From an uncultured Bacteroidota bacterium (GTDB lineage: Bacteria > Bacteroidota > Bacteroidia > NS11-12g > UBA9320), in assembly GCA_937124965.1 (NCBI GenBank), contig CAKZLB010000013.1:425154-489153 (forward strand): a stretch of DNA of 64,000 nucleotides, read 5' to 3'. The stretch's first letter is position 1, and each line of letters opens with the position of its first letter. The notes beneath the pieces were generated by a model, which was not told the DNA's origin, made no database searches, and saw only the letters and a list, made by a program, of their open reading frames with translations. Positions 43,486-52,580 of the stretch are shown here, one piece after another. Both the position numbers and the translations under genes were made by a program.

Positions 43486-45891
43486 CTAAAAATTAAACTT
43501 GTACCAGAAATTTGGCAATCTACCTAATTGATATTCTTCTGCAAATATTTTTGACCCTGGATTATCTGGATCATCAAAATAACTCTCTTTCAAAACGTTC
43601 TTTGTATCGAGAACGTTAGCGATATCTATTGAAATCTCGTGTGTGGTTTTCTTTGTGTTAATACGAAGACCTATTTTTAAATCTAATCGACTATAGTCTC
43701 TAAACTGATAAATGTTTCTTCTCGCACCATCAATTATTACACTTGCACCATCTGCTATTGTCGCTGCTGTATCTATTGGAGAATATCGCTTTCCTCCACC
43801 GTGCGTATATTTTGCTCCGTAGATTATGGCGTTCTTTTTGTTTGAGCCAAACCTATGCTCGTAACCTCCAAGCGTATTAAAGATGTAGTTTCCATTAAAG
43901 TCAGTATTTCTCTCAATTCCATCACTACCTTTATACTTTGAGTCATAAACTGAAGCCGTAGCCATGAAGTAATAGTTTTTAGTAAAAAACTTCTCTACTG
44001 TTATTTCCAAACCTTGATTAACACCTGTACCCGTATTTTCAAGAACATCAGGGAAGAACCGCTCAAATCCAGAGCCCTGATTTACCAAACTGAATGATGA
44101 TGCAATAACCTCAACTGGCACATTATAAAGCGTTTGGTAATAGATTTCAGATCGAACTCTTAAGTTTCTCTTTATCACTTTTTCATAGGATAAAACTAGA
44201 TGATGGCTTCTTGTTGGTGCAAGATTTTTATTGTGATTATCGTATGTATTACTTACAGAATCAACGAACAATGTGTTGTAAATGTATAGAGGTTGAACTT
44301 GGCTATGCATTCCATATCCAAAGCCTATAGTCTCGTTTGACCTTCTTCGATATTTCACCCCAACGCGCGGCTCCAATGCATTCGACCCACTTTGCGTAAA
44401 ATGCATCGCATGTAGTCCTACATTGGTTGTAATCTTTGACGTTAAACGATACTTCCAGCTTGTATAAGCTCGAGCCATAAGAGGATTGGTTTGAGCATTT
44501 AACAAAACATTCATAGGCTGTGTTAAGTCACGTTCATTTTGTACACTGTCTAAATAGTTTAGACCATATGCATCTATTATCAATCCATATTTTAGATTAC
44601 TCCTCGCGCTATATTTTTTATTTAACGAAGCATGTAAAGTTGTTTTTCCGTGAAGCATTCTAGATCTAGAAACTGGCACTAAAGTCAGGTCAGTATACTC
44701 GTTTGGATTTCTAAAAATCTTGTCGTGATTGGAAAGCACTTGTTGAACATTATGTGCCAAAACAACATTTAACGAGCGTTTTTTTGACAACTGTCTTTGC
44801 AGTGTCGCTCCAACAACTCCCATATTTGTTCTAAAATACTGGTCTCGGTCTTTTTGTCCATAGAGTTCTTGAGTTGGTTCCTGATCGTCGCTAAAAACGA
44901 TATCAATTGAACTTAGACCACCTAATCCAAATATAGCAAACTCTCCTTTCTTCATTGGAAAGTTAAGCTTGATATTTAAATCTTGATATTTTGGTACAGC
45001 ATCAGTTCCTAGATTAATATTTAAAGCACTAAAGATATCAAAGGTTGCATACCGGTATGAAAAAATGAAGCTTGACTTTTTCTCCTTGTTTATAGGTCCC
45101 TCCGCTTGAATTTCAGTACCAAACAAACCAAACTGTCCACTGTATTCTGCTTTGTTGTAGTTTCCATTTCTGAACTTCAAATCGAACACTCCTGAAATCC
45201 CATTACCATATTCTGAAGGAAATGCACTTGTCATAAAGTCAGAATTCCCAACTAACTTATTGTTAATCATACTAATCGGGCCACCTGTCGTACCAGCAAC
45301 TGCAAAATGACTTGGATTAAAAATATCGACACCTTCAAATCTCCATAACAATCCAAGCGGAGAGTTGCCTCTTACCACAATGTCATTACGTTGATCATCC
45401 GTACCAGCTACTCCAGCAAAGTTTTGAGCCATACGTGCAGGGTCTTGCCTACTACCTGGATAGCGTTCAGCTTCTTCAGCATCAAAACTTCTACTACTTA
45501 CTGTAACCATTTCGTTATTACTTCGAGCTTTCGATTTCTTCATTTCAATAACTGCAGTTCCCATCATGTTAGCAGATTCAACCATTTCAATAATTAAGTC
45601 CACCGCTTTTCCGCTGGTAACCATCACATTGTCTCTGGTCACTGGTTCATACCCTACATACTCTATTGATATTCTATGGCGTCCAATTGGAACCTCTAAA
45701 AGTTCAAAATAGCCTTGCTCATCGGTCATTGCCCCAAAGCCTTCTAATGTCTCAATCAACACGGTTGCAGCCGGCAAACCAACTTTCGTGTCAGTATCAA
45801 CAACTCGTCCTGTAATGGTCTGTGTCATTTGACCATATGCTGTCGACACAAGCAATAGAGACAAGGTAAAAATGGGTATAAATCGTTTCAT
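43486..45891 (-). CDS. TonB-dependent receptor with carboxypeptidase-regulatory N-domain
   Basis: 801 residues: signal peptide (VSTAYGQ), a CarboxypepD_reg-like Ig domain (ITGRVVDTDTKVGLPAATV, 23-110), a plug region (about 125-235, with RQDPARMAQNFAGVAGTDD and RGNSPLGLLWRFEGVDIFNP) and a barrel to the end. There is no SusD partner nearby, so this is a stand-alone receptor and not a SusCD pair. It is the first gene of a four-gene operon (receptor, cupin, deiodinase-like, PLP enzyme), which suggests uptake of the compound these enzymes act on. Confidence 0.9.
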   Translation of the reverse strand: MKRFIPIFTLSLLLVSTAYGQMTQTITGRVVDTDTKVGLPAATVLIETLEGFGAMTDEQGYFELLEVPIGRHRISIEYVGYEPVTRDNVMVTSGKAVDLIIEMVESANMMGTAVIEMKKSKARSNNEMVTVSSRSFDAEEAERYPGSRQDPARMAQNFAGVAGTDDQRNDIVVRGNSPLGLLWRFEGVDIFNPSHFAVAGTTGGPISMINNKLVGNSDFMTSAFPSEYGNGISGVFDLKFRNGNYNKAEYSGQFGLFGTEIQAEGPINKEKKSSFIFSYRYATFDIFSALNINLGTDAVPKYQDLNIKLNFPMKKGEFAIFGLGGLSSIDIVFSDDQEPTQELYGQKDRDQYFRTNMGVVGATLQRQLSKKRSLNVVLAHNVQQVLSNHDKIFRNPNEYTDLTLVPVSRSRMLHGKTTLHASLNKKYSARSNLKYGLIIDAYGLNYLDSVQNERDLTQPMNVLLNAQTNPLMARAYTSWKYRLTSKITTNVGLHAMHFTQSGSNALEPRVGVKYRRRSNETIGFGYGMHSQVQPLYIYNTLFVDSVSNTYDNHNKNLAPTRSHHLVLSYEKVIKRNLRVRSEIYYQTLYNVPVEVIASSFSLVNQGSGFERFFPDVLENTGTGVNQGLEITVEKFFTKNYYFMATASVYDSKYKGSDGIERNTDFNGNYIFNTLGGYEHRFGSNKKNAIIYGAKYTHGGGKRYSPIDTAATIADGASVIIDGARRNIYQFRDYSRLDLKIGLRINTKKTTHEISIDIANVLDTKNVLKESYFDDPDNPGSKIFAEEYQLGRLPNFWYKFNF

Positions 45892-46079
45892 ATTTATTTT
45901 TTAGGTATCGTAAAAGTACTAAATAATATGTCTTGTGTGACAATACACTGATATTTGACTCGGCGAGAGTCAAGGTCAAATCGAATCATTTGTCAGCAAA
46001 ATGCAAAAACATTGTTTGGAGACAGTGTAGTCGAAACTGTTTTGCCCGTGTATTTGTAAATAAAGTATCTTGCCATTTT

Positions 46080-48002
46080 ATGCCGTTGAAGTATTATATC
46101 TTAGGGTTTTGTCTTTTCACTTTCAGTGCTCTTGGGTTCGCTCAATTTGAAGAAAGTGTCTTAAAAGCAGATGGAAAGCTGCACCCAGCATTCAATCGGT
46201 CATTAGGAAAGTCTGATGTTGGATTAGACTACGATGTTAAATACCATCGGCTCAGCTTAGAAATAGACCCAAGAGTAAAAGAAATGAGCGGTCAAGTAAC
46301 AACGTATTTAGCGCCTATCCTTTCCGACTTAAGTGTAATCTCCTTTGATTTAACGGATTCATTGGTGGTAGATTCCGTCCTTTTGGACAATCAAAAACAA
46401 CGCTTTTCGCATTCAAAGAATGTAATACGTATTAACTTATCAAGGAGCTTTTCTAAAGATATTCTTGACTCCCTCACGGTGTATTATCATGGTGACCCAA
46501 CAAACAATCCTCAACGATCTTATGAGCGAGAATCTGGTCGTGCAAACAGCACTTCACCAATAATTTGGACGTTGAGTGAACCATACGGCGCGCGCGATTG
46601 GTGGCCATGTAAACAAGGGTTATATGATAAAATAGACTCTATAGACATGCTGATTACTGTTCCGATCGGTAACAAAGCAGCAGGAATTGGTGTACTACAA
46701 TCTGTTGCACAAATAAATGACAGTCAACACGTTTATCACTGGAAACATCAGTACCCAATTGTAACGTATTTAATTGCTACAGCTGTAACTGATTACGTCG
46801 AATTTACAGACATCGTTAGATTTTCGAATGGAGACACTTTGCCGATTCTAAACTACGTATTTCCAGAAAGCAAACCTTTTATGGAAGAGCCCGTAAAGCA
46901 AACTATTCCCATAATGCTTCTCTTTGATTCGTTAGTTGGGGAGTACCCTTTTATGGATGAAAAATATGGTCATGCTGAGTTTTTGAGGGGTGGAGGTATG
47001 GAGCACCAAACTATGAGTTTTATGGGAAGCTGGAATTTTGGTTTAATTGCTCATGAGTTAGCGCATCAATGGTTTGGAAACCAAGTGACCTGTGGTTCGT
47101 GGTCGGATCTGTGGCTCAATGAAGGATTTGCAACCTACTTCACTCTACTGGCACGAGAGCACCTTAACACTCCCGACATATGGAGGAGCCAGCAACTCGC
47201 AAGTCAAGAAAGAGCAATGCGAGAAGACCAAGAATCAGTTTATGTCGATGATACATTGAATGTTCAGCGGTTATTTAGTTCTCATCTTACATATCAAAAA
47301 GGAGCCCAGTTACTTCGTATGATTCATTGGCAACTTGGTGATTCGTTATTTTATAAGTCGCTTCGAAATTATTTGGCAGACCCTGAATTGAAGCACGGAT
47401 TTGCTCGATCAGACGACTTACTTTTTCATTTAGAATCAACGTCTAGAACTAGCTTAAGTGAGTTTTTTGATGATTGGTTGTATGGAACGGGCAACCCACA
47501 TTACCAGATATTTTGGAACCAAGTAGGTCGAACGGTTAAGATTCGAGTATTACAAACAACAAACGGAACTACTGACTTCTTTGAAATGCCAATTGAACTG
47601 CGATTGAGAAATGAGGTAACAGAACAGAGAGTAATTCTTAACCCAAGCTCCAGTGAATATAGTGAGGAGTTTACAATTGACTTTGGTGTTGACTCCATCG
47701 ATTTTGATCCTGATTTATGGGTACTGGCTACACATGAAGTAATCGATCAAAATGATAGTTTAAGAAGTGTAATCCTTTTCCCAAATCCCACGGCTGATAT
47801 TCTCACTATTTCATATGGGACAGATGCGTATACAGGCTATCAAATACAAAACAGCTTAGGACAATTGGTTCAAGAATCCGATTTAGACTCAAGCGACCAT
47901 GGTTTCAGTAGAATCGATGTAAAACCGCTGAGCAATGGCTTGTATTTTCTTACAATGAAAAATGGAGACGAATCAGTTAGCTTCAAGTTTGTTGTTTATT
48001 AG
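46080..48002 (+). CDS. Secreted M1-family metallopeptidase with type IX sorting domain
   Basis: About 640 residues from the ATG at 46080 (upstream codons lack a signal peptide). Signal peptide ends at ALGFAQ. M1 domain: RDWWPCKQG, GGMEHQT (substrate amino-terminus loop), zinc site HELAH (H325, H329) with E348 in WLNEGFATY. From about 555 a Por-type sorting domain (ILFPNPTADILTISYG, SNGLYFLTMKNG) shows export by the type IX system. It cleaves N-terminal residues from peptides at the cell surface or outside. Followed by a lipoprotein and a lytic transglycosylase gene. Confidence 0.93.
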   Translation: MPLKYYILGFCLFTFSALGFAQFEESVLKADGKLHPAFNRSLGKSDVGLDYDVKYHRLSLEIDPRVKEMSGQVTTYLAPILSDLSVISFDLTDSLVVDSVLLDNQKQRFSHSKNVIRINLSRSFSKDILDSLTVYYHGDPTNNPQRSYERESGRANSTSPIIWTLSEPYGARDWWPCKQGLYDKIDSIDMLITVPIGNKAAGIGVLQSVAQINDSQHVYHWKHQYPIVTYLIATAVTDYVEFTDIVRFSNGDTLPILNYVFPESKPFMEEPVKQTIPIMLLFDSLVGEYPFMDEKYGHAEFLRGGGMEHQTMSFMGSWNFGLIAHELAHQWFGNQVTCGSWSDLWLNEGFATYFTLLAREHLNTPDIWRSQQLASQERAMREDQESVYVDDTLNVQRLFSSHLTYQKGAQLLRMIHWQLGDSLFYKSLRNYLADPELKHGFARSDDLLFHLESTSRTSLSEFFDDWLYGTGNPHYQIFWNQVGRTVKIRVLQTTNGTTDFFEMPIELRLRNEVTEQRVILNPSSSEYSEEFTIDFGVDSIDFDPDLWVLATHEVIDQNDSLRSVILFPNPTADILTISYGTDAYTGYQIQNSLGQLVQESDLDSSDHGFSRIDVKPLSNGLYFLTMKNGDESVSFKFVVY

Positions 48003-48050
48003 AGCGTAAAAGGTACACACCAAAATTGCAGAAGATTCGTTGAGTAGTCA

Positions 48051-48719
48051 ATGAAGTTTTACCACGTTATCATTGCCTTGCTAATATGTATTCAAGTTGC
48101 ATGTTCCGCCAAATCGAATAGAAATTCCGATACGTCAGAATTACATGAGACACCAAACATTTCCTACGATAGTTTCTTGCATTCCCTTGAGAACACTAAA
48201 AACGACATTGATTCTGGTGACTATTCGAAAACTGCACAATTACTATACACAGTTATCAATAACGACATTCCACTCTATTGGACAGGAACCAAATGGGATT
48301 TTAATGGAACAACTAAAAAACCAAAAGTTGGAACAATAGCATGTGGTTATTTTTTAACAACCGTAATGGACCAAACGGGATATGAGATTAAACGTGTATG
48401 GATGGCACAACAAGCCTCCTCAGTTTTAATAAAATCGTACTGTTCCGATGTTAAAATAACAGGAAGTTTAAAAGGTTTAAAAGCGTATTTGAAAGAACAA
48501 CCTGATAGCTCTTGTTTTATTCTTGGGTTGGATTTCCATACTGGATTCGTCACGAAAAACGGTGATACTTTTTCCTTTATACACTCAAATTACATTGACG
48601 GCGAAGGCGTGATTAAGGAATCTATTGACATCTCAGAGGCTTTAGCCACTAACGAGTTTTTTATGATTGGGAGTTTGACCAAAAATAAAGAACGAATTTC
48701 GGAATGGATGGGTTGGTAA
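48051..48719 (+). CDS. Lipoprotein with possible NlpC/P60-like (papain-fold) domain
   Basis: 222 residues with a lipoprotein signal (IQVACSAKS, C18). The domain begins with YWTGTKWDFNGT and has a candidate catalytic set: Cys98 in GTIACGYFLT, His163 in LDFHTGFV, and His178 in FIHSNY. This order fits NlpC/P60-type cysteine peptidases or amidases, but I cannot confirm the family. It ends one base before a lytic transglycosylase gene, which supports a cell-wall role. Confidence 0.75.
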   Translation: MKFYHVIIALLICIQVACSAKSNRNSDTSELHETPNISYDSFLHSLENTKNDIDSGDYSKTAQLLYTVINNDIPLYWTGTKWDFNGTTKKPKVGTIACGYFLTTVMDQTGYEIKRVWMAQQASSVLIKSYCSDVKITGSLKGLKAYLKEQPDSSCFILGLDFHTGFVTKNGDTFSFIHSNYIDGEGVIKESIDISEALATNEFFMIGSLTKNKERISEWMGW

Positions 48720-48720
48720 T

Positions 48721-49323
48721 ATGATTTATGTTTGTCTTATGAATCGGATGCTTCTTCTAATTTGTACAATCTTCATTAGTTCCGCTTTGCTGGGTCAAAC
48801 AAAAAAAGACACAACATTACCTGATGGGCGGAAAGCACGATTTCAAATTGAAGTTGTTCCCTGTGATTGCGATAGTTTGAAACATGATTCACTTTCAATT
48901 TCTCTGAGCAATTGCTTTGATACAAATAGTTATTTAGTCATACAACCGAGTATTCTAGATGTTGCTGATTCTATTTGTTATGAGATGGGCGTACCGCCTG
49001 AACTTGTTTATGAAATTGGCATGAATGAAAGTCGTTGGCAAAACATCAATGACATGGATTATGTCATTAAAGATGGAGACTTACAAGTAATTGATAGAAC
49101 GTTTAATCATTTTTACAAAAAGCTTGGACTAGTTGGCGGCAAAACCAGACGCAATTATTTAATTATTGGTATTTATTATCTGAAACAGAACTATGATCAG
49201 TTTGGTAGTTGGGAAAAAGCCCGGTATGCTTATGGTCGAGGTCGCTGGAAGCCCAGTAGTGAATGGACAGCTTTAGAGCGAAAGTTTATGACTAAAATCG
49301 ATTGGACCAAATACGACAAGTAG
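48721..49323 (+). CDS. Lytic transglycosylase (SLT-like)
   Basis: 200 residues with a signal peptide (LICTIFISSALLGQ) and a C-terminal SLT domain: GVPPELVYEIGMNESRWQN with catalytic E103, then DLQVIDRTFNHFYK and AYGRGRW. It would cleave the glycan between MurNAc and GlcNAc. A second ATG at 48739 is also a good start and gives a shorter pre-signal region. Its gene lies one base after the papain-fold-like lipoprotein gene. Confidence 0.85.
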   Translation: MIYVCLMNRMLLLICTIFISSALLGQTKKDTTLPDGRKARFQIEVVPCDCDSLKHDSLSISLSNCFDTNSYLVIQPSILDVADSICYEMGVPPELVYEIGMNESRWQNINDMDYVIKDGDLQVIDRTFNHFYKKLGLVGGKTRRNYLIIGIYYLKQNYDQFGSWEKARYAYGRGRWKPSSEWTALERKFMTKIDWTKYDK

Positions 49324-49330
49324 AGTACAT

Positions 49331-50041
49331 TCACATTGCTAAATAAAACGGTTTTGTTAAAGCAATATATTCATCCGTGTAAACATGTCGAGAACGTTCA
49401 ATTGTTAAAACGTCTTCTTCCAGTGGTAATTCTTTTTTACTAAAAGTCAGCAGCGCTCGTTTAAAAGGCTTTGATGGAGTGCCTCGTACAGATGTCATTT
49501 TAGACAATGACAGTCCGACTTTCTTTGCAATGCTACGATAGTTTCTGCAATGATCAAACGGTATTATTACTGATAAAAATCCGTTATCTATTAAGAGTTC
49601 ATTACTAATTTCAAGAAGTTCATTAGGTGTTAAATCAACACCTTGTCTTGCTTGATTTCTATCCGAATCTTCAGCATTTAACGCATTCTGAAAAAAGGGA
49701 GGATTTGAGAGTATTAGGTCAAATCTCTTTTCCGTAGTATAGTTTTGAATTTTACCATGCACAATGTCAATTCGATCCTTAAATGCTGAATCATTGACAT
49801 TCTTGAATGCGTCTACTATTGCATTATCATTTGGTTCAACACCTACCACAATTGCTTGGTTAAATCGTTGAGCCATCATCAAGCTAATAAGTCCTGTACC
49901 TGTACCAATGTCCAAAATATTCATTGGATTATTTGCCTGTATCCAAGATCCTAACAATACTCCATCTGTTCCGACTTTCATCGCAGAATTTTCATGATGC
50001 ACGGAAAACTCTTTAAACCTAAATGGAGCATACTTTTTCAT
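49331..50041 (-). CDS. trmN6: tRNA1(Val) adenine-37 N6-methyltransferase
   Basis: 236 residues: SAM motif I ILDIGTGTGLISLMMAQR, motif IV LILSNPPFFQNAL (NPPF, the adenine-N6 type) and an N-terminal FKEFSVHHENSAMKVGTDGVLLGSW that is diagnostic of the YfiC/TrmN6 family. It methylates A37 of tRNA-Val. It is divergent from the TPR sensor kinase gene. Confidence 0.92.
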   Translation of the reverse strand: MKKYAPFRFKEFSVHHENSAMKVGTDGVLLGSWIQANNPMNILDIGTGTGLISLMMAQRFNQAIVVGVEPNDNAIVDAFKNVNDSAFKDRIDIVHGKIQNYTTEKRFDLILSNPPFFQNALNAEDSDRNQARQGVDLTPNELLEISNELLIDNGFLSVIIPFDHCRNYRSIAKKVGLSLSKMTSVRGTPSKPFKRALLTFSKKELPLEEDVLTIERSRHVYTDEYIALTKPFYLAM

Positions 50042-50082
50042 CGTGGTAAAAATAGACCGTATCTTTATGTTTTATTTGAAAT

Positions 50083-51852
50083 ATGAAGAGTTCTTTTCAT
50101 CTTTTCTTAACGGGATTACTCATGGTGATTGTTTCTACCAGTTCCTTCGCCACAATTCAAAGCAATCCTGACTCTTTGATGAAGCAAGCAAGGAAAGCTT
50201 ATTTCGAGCGATTAGAATACGATAGTGCTCGAAGATTGTACATGCGCGCTTTCAACGAATACGAAAAATTAAAGGATGTAAATAATCAGGTAAAGGCATT
50301 ATATCATATTAGCCAAACATATTACATCCAAAGCAATTACACTGAAGCGTTAAAAAAGTCGCTTGAGGCTAAAGCTAAAATGAATGCAGAAACACCGTGT
50401 AAGCTTAAACTTAACAATGATTTAGCAATCGGTAGGATTAAATACGCATCAAATGACAAACCACAAGCGTTACAGTATATCTATGAATTACTGCCAGAAA
50501 TAGAGGCATGTAACGTACCGAGTTTAACCAGTTTGGCTCTAAACTATATTGCCGTTGTCAATTTTGAACTTGGAAATATCGATACGGCCGAAATTTACTT
50601 TACCAAACATTTGGAATTATGTAAATCATTAGGTGATACTGCCGCTATAAGCCAAACACATGCGATTTTTGGTGAGCTTTATTTATGGCATAAAAAAGAA
50701 TATACGAAAGCCAAGTTACACATTGATACAGCAATTGAATATGCCAACCACTTTAACGACATTAACGCAAAAGCGTTTGCACATATTAAAATGGCTATGT
50801 ATTTCATTGAAATTAATGAACCCGCCAATAGTTTTATTCATTTGGATACTGCCGAAATGCAGTTTCGAAAAATGCAGTCGTTGATTGATGTCATCTACGC
50901 TAGAAATAATCGAGCTGATGCACATCGTAAGTTAGGCAATATTGATTCTGTGCATACCATTTGGCAAGGTATTTTTCAGCTGTATGACTCCATTTACGAT
51001 AGAGATAAACGTAAAGACATGGTTCGTTATGAAAAACAGTTTAAAACTCAGGAGAAAGAAAAAGAGAACCTTTTGCTCGCCATTGAAAACGAGAAGCAAG
51101 CCAAAGAAAATAGGAATCTGGTTTTAATTTCAATTTTAACCGTATTTGTTTTGCTGATTTTTGGGATCTGGCGTTACGGCAAATTGCGCGCAAACCAGTT
51201 GCAAGAAAAATCAGAACTGCAGCAACGAAATTTTAAAGCAATTGTAGAAGCCGAAGAGAAAGAGCGTGTGAGAATTGCTAAAGACTTGCACGATGGATTA
51301 GGTCAGATTTTATCTACAGCCAAATTGAACATTGCTTCAATTGAAGACTCGATCGTTCCTGAAGACCAAACGCTATTCAACAACTCAATTTCACTTGTTG
51401 ATCAAGCGGTTCAAGAAGTGCGAAATGTTAGTCATGATTTAATGCCGGGAGTATTAATTGAACTTGGGCTTGTTTCAGCACTTGAGCAATTGATAACGAA
51501 GATGAATGATAGCCAACTGTTGTCTGTCTCCTTTGACTGCAATTTGGGCCAAAATAGATTGTCTTCCTCAACTGAAATAGCGTTGTATCGGGTTGTTCAA
51601 GAGGTATTAAATAATATGATAAAACACGCTGAAGCAAAACACATTTATGTATCAATGCAGCAAACAAACAACCGTTTGGCGCTTCATATTACAGATGATG
51701 GTAAAGGCTTCGACACGTCAATTATAAAAACAACTCAAGGCATTGGGTGGAGAAACATTTTTTCAAGAATTCAAATGTTAAATGGAACCGTTGAGTTAAA
51801 TTCGGAAAAAGGAAAAGGAACTCAAATAGTGGTTTCCCTGCCAAGCGTTTAA
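50083..51852 (+). CDS. TPR-containing sensor histidine kinase (NarX/HisKA_3 type)
   Basis: 589 residues: signal peptide, tandem TPR-like repeats (about 30-320) on the periplasmic side, one membrane helix (about 346-362), a coiled coil, then the kinase with H403 in EKERVRIAKDLHDGLGQIL and a HATPase domain (VVQEVLNNMIKHAE, GKGFD, GIGWRNIFSRIQML). The stop codon is next to the ATG of a LuxR/NarL-type regulator, so they are a two-component pair. TPR sensors of this sort often detect cell-envelope protein states in Bacteroidota. Confidence 0.93.
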   Translation: MKSSFHLFLTGLLMVIVSTSSFATIQSNPDSLMKQARKAYFERLEYDSARRLYMRAFNEYEKLKDVNNQVKALYHISQTYYIQSNYTEALKKSLEAKAKMNAETPCKLKLNNDLAIGRIKYASNDKPQALQYIYELLPEIEACNVPSLTSLALNYIAVVNFELGNIDTAEIYFTKHLELCKSLGDTAAISQTHAIFGELYLWHKKEYTKAKLHIDTAIEYANHFNDINAKAFAHIKMAMYFIEINEPANSFIHLDTAEMQFRKMQSLIDVIYARNNRADAHRKLGNIDSVHTIWQGIFQLYDSIYDRDKRKDMVRYEKQFKTQEKEKENLLLAIENEKQAKENRNLVLISILTVFVLLIFGIWRYGKLRANQLQEKSELQQRNFKAIVEAEEKERVRIAKDLHDGLGQILSTAKLNIASIEDSIVPEDQTLFNNSISLVDQAVQEVRNVSHDLMPGVLIELGLVSALEQLITKMNDSQLLSVSFDCNLGQNRLSSSTEIALYRVVQEVLNNMIKHAEAKHIYVSMQQTNNRLALHITDDGKGFDTSIIKTTQGIGWRNIFSRIQMLNGTVELNSEKGKGTQIVVSLPSV

Positions 51853-52500
51853 ATGAGTGATTCAACAATTGATATAATTATTGCAGATGATCATCAAATG
51901 TTTATTGATGGCATTACCTCTTTATTAAGGAAAGAAAAACACATTCAATTTGTTGCCGAAGTAAACAGTGGACAAGACGCGCTCGATTATATTTCCACCA
52001 ACAAAGTAGACTTGCTAATTACCGACATAAGCATGGGCGCAATGAGTGGTGTTGAATTAACTAAACTCGTTAAACTACATTACCCTGAAGTTAAAGTCTT
52101 GGTTTTATCAATGCATAATGACAAAGAGATTATAAGCGAAATTTTGCTTGCCGAAGCCGAAGGCTATGTTTTAAAAAATACAGGCAAGCAAGAGTTAGTT
52201 GAAGCCATTACCAATATCATTAATGGTGACACATTTTATAGTAAAGATGTGTTGAAAATCATGCTACAAAAGGTCAAAAAGAGCAGACAAATTGAAGAAG
52301 AGACTAAAGATGTCACTCAACGTGAATTAGAAATTATTCAATTAATTGTGCAAGAATATACTACTTCCGAAATTGCTGGTAAGCTGTTTATAAGCCCGAG
52401 AACAGTGGACACACACCGCAAAAACATTATGCTTAAGACGAATTCCAAAACGGTAGTTGGCATTATGAAGTTTGCATTTCGCAATGGTTTAATTCAATAG
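51853..52500 (+). CDS. NarL/LuxR-type response regulator
   Basis: 215 residues: receiver with D58 (LLITDISMGAMSG) and LKNTGKQEL, and a C-terminal LuxR helix-turn-helix (TQRELEIIQLIVQEYTTSEI, ISPRTVDTHRKNIM). The start abuts the kinase stop. The HTH ends at residue 215. An inverted repeat and promoter lie downstream in front of the barrel-protein gene, a likely target. Confidence 0.95.
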   Translation: MSDSTIDIIIADDHQMFIDGITSLLRKEKHIQFVAEVNSGQDALDYISTNKVDLLITDISMGAMSGVELTKLVKLHYPEVKVLVLSMHNDKEIISEILLAEAEGYVLKNTGKQELVEAITNIINGDTFYSKDVLKIMLQKVKKSRQIEEETKDVTQRELEIIQLIVQEYTTSEIAGKLFISPRTVDTHRKNIMLKTNSKTVVGIMKFAFRNGLIQ

Positions 52501-52527
52501 TTTATCCGTAAATATACCTAGTGTTAA

Positions 52528-52559
52528 AATACCGAATCCTACGTATTGTGGTCGGTATT
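52528..52559. promoter_or_regulatory. 8-bp inverted repeat over the promoter
   Basis: AATACCGA at 52528-52535 and TCGGTATT at 52552-52559 with a 16-base spacer that contains the -33 TTG (52546-52548). It is a good candidate operator for the NarL-type regulator encoded just upstream. Confidence 0.55.
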
Positions 52560-52576
52560 GTGTGTTTCTAAGTTTG
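52546..52576 (+). promoter_or_regulatory. Promoter of the barrel-protein / HTH-only unit
   Basis: TTG at 52546-52548, 20 bases, TAAGTTTG at 52569-52576, then ACCT and the ATG at 52581. Both boxes match consensus. The layout implies a leaderless mRNA. Confidence 0.65.
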
Positions 52577-52580
52577 ACCT

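Noticed and set aside
45933-46079. Extended N-terminus of the M1 peptidase
   Set aside because: The 49 extra residues lack a signal peptide and the ATG at 46080 starts a normal one.
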